Shown here piece after piece: positions 11,009 through 19,811 of a DNA stretch of 64,000 bases. A program made the position numbers and the translations under genes. The notes under the pieces are model-generated. The model was not told where the DNA came from, ran no database searches, and saw only the letters and a program-made list of their open reading frames with translations. Within the stretch, counting starts at the first letter, position 1. Every line of letters starts with the position of its first letter. This stretch comes from Pseudoalteromonas tunicata (GTDB taxonomy: Bacteria > Pseudomonadota > Gammaproteobacteria > Enterobacterales > Alteromonadaceae): positions 1,652,001 to 1,716,000 of the forward strand of contig NZ_CP011032.1 of NCBI RefSeq assembly GCF_002310815.1, in the 5' to 3' direction.

Positions 11009-11164
11009 ATGTTAAGTCAATCTTACTGCCGCGCTTTAGAAGTGAGGATCTTTAATAAAAGTAAAGAAATTAGACGGTTAAAAAGCCAGCTCTTTTTCTT
11101 TCGCTTAGTGAGTTTAGCCTTTGTTGGATTATTTATTGTGAGTCAGCTGCATGCGGCAAGTTAA
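11009..11164 (+). CDS. Small single-TM membrane protein, unknown function
   Basis: A 51-residue frame starts at an ATG with GGAG about eight bases upstream. The N-terminal half is basic and polar with Arg/Lys-rich heptads; the second half is one hydrophobic helix (FFRLVSLAFVGLFIVSQ), ending HAAS. A strong intrinsic hairpin terminator begins at its stop codon, so the unit looks like a complete small gene. I do not recognise the family. The good ribosome site plus terminator make it likely real. Confidence 0.5.
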   Translation: MLSQSYCRALEVRIFNKSKEIRRLKSQLFFFRLVSLAFVGLFIVSQLHAAS

Positions 11165-11216
11165 AAAAATGACACGATGAAACAAAGAGTATGCTGTTTT
11201 ATCGTGTCATTTTTTT
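11163..11216. terminator. Bidirectional terminator between convergent genes
   Basis: A 15-bp stem built from AAAAAATGACACGAT and ATCGTGTCATTTTTT, A-rich on the left and T-rich on the right, works on both strands. The right arm is made from the last codons of the minus-strand channel gene (stop at 11199), so the terminator is embedded in coding sequence. Confidence 0.85.
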
Positions 11217-12179
11217 CACAAAAACCACTACAAATAATGCCAAGGTAAAACTGCCACAAAACGCCTCAATAGCAGCAATTAAGCGGGAAAAACCAAGAGG
11301 GGTAATATCGCCATAACCTAAGGTGGTGAAAGTAACAACGCTAAAATAGAGACAATTGAGGAAAGCAAACACATTTTGTTCTATGTTTTGATCAATCGAA
11401 AAGTGAATCACTTGATCTTGAAAATTGACTCCTAAAAAGTAATAGGCAATCGCGGCTATAAAAATAAGTGAGAGCGAAAAGAAGATTACATTGGTTGGTT
11501 TTTCACCATAACCGCATAACAAATCTATAAATTTCGATATAACCCTGCGTTTTGACCCTCGCGGATTTTGGTAGCGACGCATGGTCATTTCTTTATGGGT
11601 AAAATTACCTGCCAGTTCAAATAAACCTTGATGCTCGGCTGCTTTGCGTAAATCGCGATAAATTTCTTCAGATTGTTCATATAAATCGAGCGCTTCATGA
11701 TGATGACCTTGATGATGCGCCTCTTTTGCCGCAATTTCTTGTTGCAGATGGCTACCAATGTGCATGTTATCAATGCGTGCGCCAAAGAGCTTAATTCCTA
11801 ACAAGTTAGCGTGTTGCAATTTGCAACAGTGTAAGTTGGCATCTCGTAAGTCGGCTTTCATTAAGGAGGTGCCAATCATTTTGGTATTAAATAAATGCGC
11901 GCCAGACAAATTGGCGCGATAAAAGTCACAATAAGATAAGTCATAACCTTCTTTAGAACCACGTCGTACTAAATTAAGACCCGCTAAATTAGCGCGTTTT
12001 AACTTTAAACCTTGTAGCAAACCGCCATTTTTAGCATAACGTTCGAGTTTATCTTTGAGTTCAAGCCCACTTTTATCAAATTTTTCGTCATGCCAAAAAC
12101 AAAAACCAGTGCCCATATCAAGTTCTTGGCATTGTTCGTTATCTGGGGTGCAATATTTGCATTTAGGTTTTTCAATCAT
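11199..12179 (-). CDS. Pentapeptide-repeat / two-TM potassium-channel fusion protein
   Basis: The 326-residue protein begins with a Cys/His-rich segment (CKYC...C...CFWHD) that could bind zinc. Pentapeptide repeats of the A(N/D)LxG type follow, at about residues 55-135 (RANLAGLNL, RANLSGAHL, KADLRDANL, HANLLGIKL), then a helical linker. The C-terminus is a pore module of two hydrophobic helices around the K+ selectivity filter TLGYGD at residues 285-290. A cytoplasmic sensor or scaffold gating an inner-membrane K+ channel is the simplest reading; the ligand is unknown. No partner genes are adjacent. Confidence 0.75.
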   Translation of the reverse strand: MIEKPKCKYCTPDNEQCQELDMGTGFCFWHDEKFDKSGLELKDKLERYAKNGGLLQGLKLKRANLAGLNLVRRGSKEGYDLSYCDFYRANLSGAHLFNTKMIGTSLMKADLRDANLHCCKLQHANLLGIKLFGARIDNMHIGSHLQQEIAAKEAHHQGHHHEALDLYEQSEEIYRDLRKAAEHQGLFELAGNFTHKEMTMRRYQNPRGSKRRVISKFIDLLCGYGEKPTNVIFFSLSLIFIAAIAYYFLGVNFQDQVIHFSIDQNIEQNVFAFLNCLYFSVVTFTTLGYGDITPLGFSRLIAAIEAFCGSFTLALFVVVFVKKMTR

Positions 12180-12456
12180 AAGCGGCTAATAAATAGGACG
12201 ATTACATTAATCCTAGCAGTTAAAAATAGAACTGCACGGCAGATAAAAGCCTAAAAACATCTGAACTATGAATAAAGTATTAAACAAGGTGCGTCAGCAG
12301 CTTTAATGACATGGCCTAACGGAGTGCTAGGAGCTGAACAAAGGTTTTCGCCGCGTATTCATTCGCAATTGAGAAAAACGATTACGCTAGATGATTTATT
12401 CGAGTATTAAAAGCGTTTGATTTGAATAAAATCGCAGTTCAAAGGTCAATACATTC

Positions 12457-14109
12457 CTAGCCTAATAAAGCATTGATGCGTTTATATTCTGCTTTAAGTT
12501 CTTTGCAGCGGTTAAAGTGACTTTCAGGCAGATTTAAACCTTCCACTATCTTAAAAGAGTTTAAGCATTTTTGTTTCAGCTCGACTTTATTGCTACCAGA
12601 ATGTTGCAGTACTTGTAACAAGGCTTGAATTAAATTTAATGCACTACCTGTGTTCATTGGTGCAAAGCGCAACGCATTTTCAAATTCTTCAATAGCTAAA
12701 CTAAAATTACCTTTTTTGTATTCTTCAATTCCTTTTTTATTGTGAGAATCAAAGCTGGCAATCTTTTGTTCAGCATTACCTGCCTGCTCAGCCATGATAG
12801 CTTCAACAAAGTCCGTGTTTTTATCACTTTTAGTTTTAAACACAGCAAGCTGTTCAAATGCTTGCTCAAATTCACCAATTTCAAGCAATGTCATTATTGA
12901 TTCAGGGTATAAGTCCAACGGCAGCTCACTTTCGTTATGCTCGAGCTCTTTTTGTACTGCACAGAGCGATTTTTTCGAATCGAAATAATTGCCTTGTAGT
13001 GCGTCTAAACGCGCCAAACACATGGCTTCAAAGGTATCAAACGAGGTATCGGTGAAAAGTTGTTGATCGGTTTTTGCTTTTCGCAGCGCCAGTTTAGTTT
13101 CTTTTAAATAATGTTCTTTATCTGGCTCGTTATCACTATTTTGCGCGGCATCAAAAAGGGCGCGAATATAATTGAGCTGATGCGAAATATCTTGGTGAAT
13201 AGAGCGTTTGCTCATTTCTAATAAGCTTTGGCAGGCATTGATCAGGCTGTTATAGGCTTTGTTTTCTCGCGCAATATCCGCTAACAAATGCTGACGATGA
13301 AATGAAAAAGGCGAAATCGCCACACTTTGTTTAATGGTTTTTAGCGCTTCTTTTGTTTCACCTAGCGCCAGTAAACAACGGGCTTTAATATCATACGCTT
13401 CAACTCGAAAACGATTGCTATCGAGCACTTCGTTACATAATTCTAACGCAACGTTATATTCTTTATTTAAATGCGCAATTGAAGCGAGGGCAATTAACGC
13501 CCATAAAACGCGTTTTTTACTAATCTCAAGATTAAGCAGACGTTTGGCGAGGCTGTATTGTTTTTGTTTGATATAAATTGTGCAAAGTAGCTGCGCGCAG
13601 TATTGCCGATAGCGAGGTTGTTCTTTTTGCACAGCTAAAATGAGGTCAATGGCTGCTGTGTAATTTTCTTCTTTTAAAGCAATTAGCGCCTCTTTCATTG
13701 CTTGTTTTCGTTTATAAACGCGGTGAATTCGTGTTTTTAACAATCCTTGTGAAAACGGCTTAATTAAATAATCATCAGGTTCTGCTTCAACGGCGCCAAG
13801 CACCATAGGACGGGTACTTTCGCCCGACACTATCATATAAATAGCGTCAACGGCTAAGCAGTCTTTTGAACGAAGTTCTTCAAGAAGCTGCCGACCATTT
13901 TTACCATTCCCTAAATTGTAATCGATGAACAATAAGTCGAATTGTGTTTCAAGGCATTGTGATAGGGCAGATTCACCACTATTGGCAAAGTTTATGTTGC
14001 GCGCGCCTATGCTGAACAGCAGGCCCTTTAACATTGTTTGAAAAGAGCGCTGATCATCAACGATAAGGATTTTTTTATCTTGGTAATCAATCAGTGGTTT
14101 TGCTGCCAT
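12457..14109 (-). CDS. Response regulator receiver domain with TPR repeats
   Basis: Residues 1-125 are a CheY-like receiver (KILIVDDQRS, phosphoacceptor Asp63 in LFIDYNLG, switch Lys in YLIKPF). The remaining ~420 residues are helical tetratricopeptide-like repeats, clearest near the C-terminus (GIEEYKKGNFSLAIEEFENALRFAP). There is no DNA-binding or enzymatic output domain, so the output is probably a phosphorylation-dependent protein interaction. The partner kinase is not adjacent. A single-receiver protein at 16206 lies nearby but is not obviously linked. Confidence 0.85.
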   Translation of the reverse strand: MAAKPLIDYQDKKILIVDDQRSFQTMLKGLLFSIGARNINFANSGESALSQCLETQFDLLFIDYNLGNGKNGRQLLEELRSKDCLAVDAIYMIVSGESTRPMVLGAVEAEPDDYLIKPFSQGLLKTRIHRVYKRKQAMKEALIALKEENYTAAIDLILAVQKEQPRYRQYCAQLLCTIYIKQKQYSLAKRLLNLEISKKRVLWALIALASIAHLNKEYNVALELCNEVLDSNRFRVEAYDIKARCLLALGETKEALKTIKQSVAISPFSFHRQHLLADIARENKAYNSLINACQSLLEMSKRSIHQDISHQLNYIRALFDAAQNSDNEPDKEHYLKETKLALRKAKTDQQLFTDTSFDTFEAMCLARLDALQGNYFDSKKSLCAVQKELEHNESELPLDLYPESIMTLLEIGEFEQAFEQLAVFKTKSDKNTDFVEAIMAEQAGNAEQKIASFDSHNKKGIEEYKKGNFSLAIEEFENALRFAPMNTGSALNLIQALLQVLQHSGSNKVELKQKCLNSFKIVEGLNLPESHFNRCKELKAEYKRINALLG

Positions 14110-14292
14110 GAATTTTTATTAGTTTTCTTTAATTGTTGTCTGTGACTAATAGATAGTAAACTATTTCAAAGCAAGCTGCTGTAAATGCCTTCATATTTTT
14201 AAATGTTCGTTTGTTAATTTACCTGTTCCATGGATAATAAATCCATTTCAAAAGCTTTTTTAGGTAAATAATTTAGTTTTCTAAGGTGTAGT

Positions 14293-14973
14293 GTGTCGTC
14301 AATTTTATATGAGATTAAAACCAGTAAAAAACGTAAAACCGTGGCAATTAAAATCCAAAAAAATCAAGTTACGGTTTATGCGCCTACTTATGTTTCAAAA
14401 CATTATTTAGATGAGTTAGTGCAAAGTAAATCAACGTGGATCAGTGAGCAACTACACAAGCAACAAGCCTTGATTAAGCCCTCTATTTTTACGCGCCAGA
14501 ACATGTGTTTATTTGGCCAAGAATATCCCATTCGCTTTTCGTTGAGTAAACAAAGCCGTTGTTTTTTATTATTTAATACCATTGAGGTTGAGACCGCAGC
14601 TAGGGTGAAAACAATTGAGCCATTTCGAATTAAACAGATCCAGCGATTTTTGGCAGAGCAGTTACAGCTTTATTTAGCACAACGCTTAGCATTTTATTGC
14701 CAACAGATGAATTTAGATTATCAGGGATTGAAAATACAACATTACCGTAGACGATGGGGGTCGTGTTCCAGCAAAGGCGTAATTAGTTTTAATTTATTAC
14801 TGGCGCAAACTCCGCATTGGGTGATTGATTATGTCATCGTGCACGAACTGGCACATTTAAAACATTTAAACCACAGTGCGTTATTTTGGCAATTAGTTGA
14901 CACACATTATCCGGATCGTAAAAAAGCTGAAAACTGGCTTAAAAATAGAATGTTTGATTTAGAAGTAGAATAG
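14293..14973 (+). CDS. ygjP: YgjP-like zinc metallopeptidase
   Basis: The 226-residue protein has the YgjP (DUF45/M48-like) signature RRWGSCSSKG and the zinc-binding HELAH at residues 184-188, with a third His in the following HLNH. The start is a GTG with AAGG about six bases upstream. The physiological substrate of this family is poorly known. The gene ends just before a convergent tRNA-Tyr gene. Confidence 0.85.
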   Translation: MSSILYEIKTSKKRKTVAIKIQKNQVTVYAPTYVSKHYLDELVQSKSTWISEQLHKQQALIKPSIFTRQNMCLFGQEYPIRFSLSKQSRCFLLFNTIEVETAARVKTIEPFRIKQIQRFLAEQLQLYLAQRLAFYCQQMNLDYQGLKIQHYRRRWGSCSSKGVISFNLLLAQTPHWVIDYVIVHELAHLKHLNHSALFWQLVDTHYPDRKKAENWLKNRMFDLEVE

Positions 14974-14996
14974 AAAATGAAAAAAGAGGGTGTAGG

Positions 14997-15081
14997 TGGT
15001 GGAGGGAGCTGGATTCGAACCAGCGAAGGCAGAGCCGTCAGATTTACAGTCTGATCCCTTTGGCCGCTCGGGAACCCCTCC
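14997..15081 (-). tRNA. tRNA-Tyr (anticodon GTA), copy 1
   Basis: On the minus strand the sequence starts GGAGGGGTTCCCGAGCGG and has the long variable arm of a class II tRNA. The anticodon loop CTGTAAA contains GTA, the T-arm GGTTCGAATCC is present, and CCA is encoded. The acceptor stem pairs GGAGGG with CCCTCC. Length 85 nt, as in other bacterial tRNA-Tyr. Confidence 0.97.
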
Positions 15082-15214
15082 AGTGCTACGGCGTGCATAT
15101 TAGCAAAATAACTTTTACTGTAAAGCCCTTTTTTTTAATTTAATGTTCGTTTGCGGTTTAAATAGTCAACTTGCTGTTATTTAAACCAATAATGTTTTTA
15201 AAATAGCCGTTATC

Positions 15215-16057
15215 CTAATTCTTTTTATATTTATCAAGCTCAGTGATCGCATCAAGAAACTTACTTTCTAAAAATTGTTTTTCAGTTTCAATTTGGCGCG
15301 CTTTATCTTCAGCCATACTCACTTGCTGTTCTAGTTGTTTCACTTTATCGTCAAGTTTACTGTTACTTTCAAGATTTGAGTTATTAGCCATTTGCTGGTT
15401 TTTTTGCCGTAAATAGGTGAGTTCTTTACCTTGTTTGGCAAGCTTAGATTTGTAATCGCTCGCTAGTTCAACCAGTTGAGTTTGCTGGGCGGCATAACGA
15501 TTAATTTGTTTTTCTAGTTGCATTTTTTCTTCGTCATTTTCCATTTGCGCCAGTAATTGTTCGTTTTCAGCGGTAAATTGATTCTTTTCTCGTTGCAGAT
15601 TTTCCACCGCTTCATACTGTTTGTAGAGTTTAACCTTGGTATGTTCAAGTCGTTTTTTACTTGAAATCAGCTCACCTTTAAGCTTTTTGATCAGTGCATG
15701 AGAGCGGTCGAGCTCTTTTTCAAGTTTATTAATTTTCTCTTCATCTTCTTTACTGTTTGTCAGCGCCTGACTTTTGTGAAGATCGCGCAATTGTGCTTCA
15801 AGAATTTCGTGAACATTGGTAAGTTGATTAAGTGTTTCGGTATGACTATTGACAGATTCAAGCGCATCATTAACGGACTGTTGGCATAATTCGAAGTGTT
15901 TATTATTTTGCTCAGGCAAAAAGCCTGATAATCGATTTACTGCCGATGTAACGGTACGAAACTCATGAAACATCAGTAATAAAATAACAAACCAAGATGT
16001 GATTATTAATAAGCCTAAATCTATGGCTAAAATTTCAAGTACTTTTTCTGGAAGCAT
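15215..16057 (-). CDS. Membrane-anchored coiled-coil protein, unknown function
   Basis: The 280-residue protein has one N-terminal transmembrane helix (about residues 12-32, LGLLIITSWFVILLLMF). The rest is almost entirely Glu/Lys/Gln/Leu-rich heptad sequence from residue 70 to the end, predicting a long cytoplasmic or periplasmic coiled coil. GAGG lies upstream of the ATG. It is divergent from the response regulator at 16206, with about 150 bp between, so the two may share a control region. I do not recognise a family. Confidence 0.6.
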   Translation of the reverse strand: MLPEKVLEILAIDLGLLIITSWFVILLLMFHEFRTVTSAVNRLSGFLPEQNNKHFELCQQSVNDALESVNSHTETLNQLTNVHEILEAQLRDLHKSQALTNSKEDEEKINKLEKELDRSHALIKKLKGELISSKKRLEHTKVKLYKQYEAVENLQREKNQFTAENEQLLAQMENDEEKMQLEKQINRYAAQQTQLVELASDYKSKLAKQGKELTYLRQKNQQMANNSNLESNSKLDDKVKQLEQQVSMAEDKARQIETEKQFLESKFLDAITELDKYKKN

Positions 16058-16205
16058 CGAGACCTCAAAATATTGACTAACCCAATTGAATAGGTAATTC
16101 TCTGTTTGTATTAAATTTTAGTTTAGCTTGATTAATATATACTGCCTATAATGAGGAATAGTTTCAATTAATCTTACTAAAGATTGCTTCGAGGTTTACC
16201 CATAA

Positions 16206-17102
16206 GTGAAGATACTCATAGTTGATGACAGTGTTGCCATGCAAGCAATTGTTCGCAGAGGTTTAGAACAATTTGGCTATAAGCAATTAGAAATAAAACA
16301 GGCTAATAATGGTGTCGAAGCATTAGAAATTATTGGTAACTGGCAGCCTGAAATTGTTTTAACTGACTGGCATATGCCACAAATGAGTGGTATTGAACTG
16401 TTAATTGAGGTTAAAAAACGTGAGTTGCCGCTTAAAATAGGGCTGGTGACTACAGTTAATGATGATGAACGTATTGAATTGGCAATAGAACAAGGCGCCA
16501 GTTTTGTTCTGAGTAAACCATTTGAAGATGAAGCGTTACACAAGGCATTATTGCCTTTAATCCAAGGCGCATTTGAAACAGAAGAAATTCTTAATGCGCA
16601 ACCTATTCATAATAGTGATTTGGTCTTACCAAAATTATCACAGCTAGAAAAAGTGCTGCACCGTTTTTTAAATCCAGATATTCAATTAACTGCGATCCCG
16701 ACTCAAGTATTTAGCAATGAAAAAATTCCGGCTTTATTGGCTTTGTTTGAAGATACCGAAACACAAAAAGTCAGAGCCGTCGCTATGCTCGACATTAAAG
16801 CAACGTGTTTACTGGGAGGGCTTAAAAATGAATTTCCGGCGAGTAAAGTTGAGCGTTATTTAACAAATAAAGTGATCAGTAAACAGATGCTTGATGGTTG
16901 TGAGCAAGTACTGGCAAGTAGTTCATTTGCTTTTTTAGATCGAAAAACGCGTAAAAATTTGCGCCTAAAATGTGTCAGTTTTGTACCAAAAACGTTTGCT
17001 AAACTTGAGATTTTATTTGCCAAACCTGCCTCAGAAAGAGTTGATATTTTATGTACCATCAAAGGATATCAAGATGGCACTATCACAATTGTAAGCTCTT
17101 AA
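16206..17102 (+). CDS. Response regulator with unrecognised C-terminal domain
   Basis: An N-terminal receiver domain (residues 1-120) has the acidic pair D7-D8, phosphoacceptor Asp54 in VLTDWHMPQMSG, and the switch Lys in LSKPF. The C-terminal ~170 residues show no HTH, GGDEF or HATPase motif; segments such as ATCLLGG and MLDGCEQVLASSS faintly recall CheC/CheX-type phosphatase or PilZ-like domains, but I cannot assign it. The start is GTG with GAGG 12 bases upstream. It lies between two identical tRNA-Tyr genes. Confidence 0.8.
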   Translation: MKILIVDDSVAMQAIVRRGLEQFGYKQLEIKQANNGVEALEIIGNWQPEIVLTDWHMPQMSGIELLIEVKKRELPLKIGLVTTVNDDERIELAIEQGASFVLSKPFEDEALHKALLPLIQGAFETEEILNAQPIHNSDLVLPKLSQLEKVLHRFLNPDIQLTAIPTQVFSNEKIPALLALFEDTETQKVRAVAMLDIKATCLLGGLKNEFPASKVERYLTNKVISKQMLDGCEQVLASSSFAFLDRKTRKNLRLKCVSFVPKTFAKLEILFAKPASERVDILCTIKGYQDGTITIVSS

Positions 17103-17353
17103 ATCTAATTAGAGTTTATCCACGAATTTAATTCCTTACTGTATTGTTATTTTTTCTGTAGCCTAATTGCATTGCTAAAAGAAGATCTATGTTAATGCAG
17201 CTAATAGAAGATTGAGTTTTCTTGAGTTAAACAATAATAAGAGTTTTTTAATTTGCGTGGTTAAATTAGGTGTAAATAACAGATTTATCAATAAAACAGC
17301 TTATGATAAAGAGTGTATAAAACGAGAGAGATATAAAAGAAGAGGAACTGAAG

Positions 17354-17438
17354 TGGTGGAGGGAGCTGGATTCGAACCAGCGAAGGCAGAGCCGTCAGAT
17401 TTACAGTCTGATCCCTTTGGCCGCTCGGGAACCCCTCC
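17354..17438 (-). tRNA. tRNA-Tyr (anticodon GTA), copy 2
   Basis: This copy is identical over the full 85 nt to the copy at 14997 and in the same orientation: acceptor GGAGGGG, anticodon GTA, class II variable arm, encoded CCA. The flanks differ, so only the gene is duplicated. Confidence 0.97.
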
Positions 17439-17549
17439 ACTTCAGTGCGGGCATAATAGCAAAAAGCTTATTTAAGTAAAGTAAATTCCTAAAGAAAATC
17501 ACGTTTCTGCCGATAAATTTTCTATCGTCGTAGTAAATGGTGTTTTTTG

Positions 17550-18074
17550 ATGCAGATTGATGGAATTTTGACTAATGAAATCCAGCTTGGTAATAAGCTC
17601 GGTGTATGTATTAGTGAAAATAGGCGTTCTGATTTTGCATTGTTGCTTTCAATGCTTTCAGCCGATCCGCTCGACTTTGCTCAATTTCATTTACCATACG
17701 AAGAAAAAAAGCCTGCCTATGGTACCCAAGCCGATAACGAAGATTTAAGATTAAAGTTAGGTGCCGGTCCGCTGCAAGCATTAGCGGTAAAACCAATAGA
17801 TTTTCTCATTGGTGCCGAAAATGCTGCCATGGTACAAGAGCAAGGCCTTGCGCAACTGAAACTACAAACTTATTTAAATCCTGAGCCTTTAGCAATTAGA
17901 GATGACAAAGACTATATCAGTAGCGACATTATTTCTAACTGTAATTTAAATGTGCAAAAGCGATATTTCAGTCAAACAGAGCCATTAAGTCATTTATCTA
18001 TGAATGCTGCGCAATTTTATAACGATTTAACTCATCCCGATTTACATCGACCGCTGGCTGTTACTCAAGCATAA
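17550..18074 (+). CDS. Conserved hypothetical protein (possible VC2046/SO_2500 family)
   Basis: A 174-residue soluble protein with no signal peptide or membrane segment. The region RRSDFALLLSMLSADPLDFAQF near residue 25 recalls the VC2046/SO_2500 proteins found in vibrios and Shewanella, but I recall this only loosely. ATG 17550 is preferred over the adjacent in-frame TTG. Function unknown. It follows the second tRNA-Tyr on the opposite strand and is followed by an 18-bp palindrome (18103-18120, GCGCTATG/CATAGCGC). Confidence 0.65.
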   Translation: MQIDGILTNEIQLGNKLGVCISENRRSDFALLLSMLSADPLDFAQFHLPYEEKKPAYGTQADNEDLRLKLGAGPLQALAVKPIDFLIGAENAAMVQEQGLAQLKLQTYLNPEPLAIRDDKDYISSDIISNCNLNVQKRYFSQTEPLSHLSMNAAQFYNDLTHPDLHRPLAVTQA

Positions 18075-18189
18075 ACCAATCAAGCATAAGCCAAATAAAT
18101 TTGCGCTATGGTCATAGCGCGAAAGCAGTTTAGGTTTATTAATCGTTATTAATTAATCATGATTAATTTAGCGTCATCCATTTGAGTTA

Positions 18190-18648
18190 TTAATTGGCAT
18201 GACATTTTTTATATTTTTTCTCACTACCACATGGGCATTCATCATTACGGCCCACTTTAATATCGGTTGTTGGCGTAATGATACCATCGACATAATACCA
18301 AGTGTCGTCGCGTAATTCGAAGTAAGAGCGCTCTTTTAATTTACAAAATAAATTTTGATAAAAATAGTCTGCTTCAAATTCAACCCAAGCTTGTGTCTCT
18401 TGTTGTTCGGTATTAATGACCGTAAGTTTAATGAATCGGCAACTATTCGCAAAATCAGCAATTTCTTTTACTGAGTTTTCAGCTTGCTTTTCTTGGGCAT
18501 AGGTTTGTTGAATATAAGCGGGATTGTTAACTACATAGGCACTAAAGCGTGAGCGCATTAGCTGCTCTGCAGTGTTTGGTTTAACCGTTTTATTAATAAA
18601 AGGCTGGCAGCATTGCTCAAAGGTAAGCGTTGTTCCACAGTAACACAT
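18190..18648 (-). CDS. ychJ: YchJ family protein with two SEC-C zinc motifs
   Basis: The 152-residue protein opens MCYCGTTLTFEQCCQPF (degenerate N-terminal SEC-C) and ends GRNDECPCGSEKKYKKCH (classic C-terminal SEC-C, a zinc-binding CxC...CH knuckle). Between them is the NTF2-like core with MRSRFSAYV, as in YchJ (UPF0225). The biochemical role is not established. It is transcribed alone. Confidence 0.9.
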   Translation of the reverse strand: MCYCGTTLTFEQCCQPFINKTVKPNTAEQLMRSRFSAYVVNNPAYIQQTYAQEKQAENSVKEIADFANSCRFIKLTVINTEQQETQAWVEFEADYFYQNLFCKLKERSYFELRDDTWYYVDGIITPTTDIKVGRNDECPCGSEKKYKKCHAN

Positions 18649-18926
18649 AGCAAGTTCTCATTTCTAAAAAGGCTGTAATATTACCGTAACTCGGCAGTTT
18701 TTGATCCATATTATTGGCAAAGTGTAATTTTTTTTGCTTTTCTCTGTGAGTGCAGCCTCAGTGTACTCGCTGGTGAAAAGAATGGTTAACCACCGAAGTT
18801 AGGTGGAGCACAGAGAAAAGATTAATTGGTTGGCTTTTCTCGCTGAGCGCAGCCTCGGTGTACTCGGTGGTGAAAAGAATGGTTAACCACCGAGATTAAG
18901 AGGGACACAGAGGAAAGAGGGTTTTT

Positions 18927-19068
18927 GTAGGTGCAAGCCCGCTTGCTTGGTAGGTGAAACCTTCCCGTTTTGTTGTTAATAAATCACAATTCAACAAGCG
19001 TCGGGCTAGATCCCGACCTATAAAAGCGGCCGAGCTGCGCTCGCCTTCGCAAGCAGGCTTGCACCTAC
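18927..19068. repeat. REP-like GTAGGTGCAAGC element nested in the palindrome array, copy 1
   Basis: The element opens GTAGGTGCAAGCCCGCTTGC and closes GCAAGCAGGCTTGCACCTAC, a terminal inverted repeat. It sits inside a unit of the ACCACCGAG family and is almost identical to the copy at 19560. The opening half matches the REP elements of the EPS locus. Confidence 0.85.
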
Positions 19069-19559
19069 AGTAAAATCTCAAAATAAACATGGATACTAAA
19101 AACAAAAAGCTCGGTGTTCTCGGTGGTGAAAAGAAGGTTAACCACCGAGGTTAAGAGGGACACAGAGAAAAGAAAAAGATTAATTGGTTGGCTTTTCTCG
19201 GTGAAGCGCAGCCTCTGTGTTCTCGGTGGTGAAAAGAATGGTTAACCACTGAATTTACAATGGTAAAAAAGAAAGTTAACCACCGAGGTTAAGAGGGACA
19301 CAGAGGAAAGAAAAAGATTAATTGGTTGGCTTTTCTCGGTGAAGCGCAGCCTCTGTGTTCTCGGTGGTGAAAAGAATGGTTAACCACTGAATTTACAATG
19401 GTAAAAAAGAAAGTTAACCACCGAGGTTAAGAGGGACACAGAGGAAAGAAAAAGATTACTTGGTTTGCTTTTCTCGGTGAGTGCAACCTCGGTGAACTCG
19501 GTGGTGAAAAGAAGGTTAACCACCGAGGTTAAGAGGGACACAGAGGAAAGAGGGTTTTT

Positions 19560-19701
19560 GTAGGTGCAAGCCCGCTTGCTTGGTAGGTGAAACCTTCCCG
19601 TTTTGTTGTTAATAAATCACAATTCAACAAGCGTCGGGCTAGATCCCGACCTATAAAAGCGGCCGAGCTGCGCTCGCCTTCGCAAGCAGGCTTGCACCTA
19701 C
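19560..19701. repeat. REP-like GTAGGTGCAAGC element nested in the palindrome array, copy 2
   Basis: This is a near-perfect duplicate of 18927-19068 together with its flanks on both sides, so a segment of roughly 240 bp including the host palindrome was duplicated. Confidence 0.85.
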
Positions 19702-19811
19702 AGTAAAATCTCAAAATAAACATGGATACTAATAACAAAAAGCTCGGTGTACTCGGTGGTGAAATGCTTTTAACTACTTATTTTTCCTGATGTTATGGAT
19801 TTTGAGCTAAC

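Larger units (their letters stand above)
18735..19760. repeat. Array of six palindromic repeat units
   Basis: Units open with ACCACCGAGGTTAAGAGG and GACACAGAG and close with the complementary CTCTGTG and CTCGGTGGT, so each can form a long imperfect hairpin. Units span about 18789-18871, 18886-19127, 19141-19230, 19279-19368, 19417-19505 and 19519-19760, with a half unit at 18735-18775. The middle units repeat with a 138-bp period (19141, 19279, 19417). Two units are longer because a second repeat family is nested inside them. No gene is credible here; the two 69-codon frames inside are copies of the repeat. Confidence 0.9.

Noticed and set aside
14907..15098. 63-codon minus-strand frame across tRNA-Tyr copy 1
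   Set aside because: It is the translation of the tRNA and its flanks; the tRNA explains the sequence fully.
17212..17475. 87-codon plus-strand frame containing GAGFEPAKAEPSDLQ
   Set aside because: This peptide is the antisense reading of tRNA-Tyr copy 2, a well-known false protein.
18103..18120. 18-bp palindrome GCGCTATG/CATAGCGC as a terminator
   Set aside because: There is almost no loop and no T-tract on either strand, so I did not list it as a terminator.
18896..19738. Two nearly identical 69-codon minus-strand frames
   Set aside because: They are the two copies of the nested palindromic repeat, with no start signals of their own; similarity reflects DNA duplication, not coding constraint.
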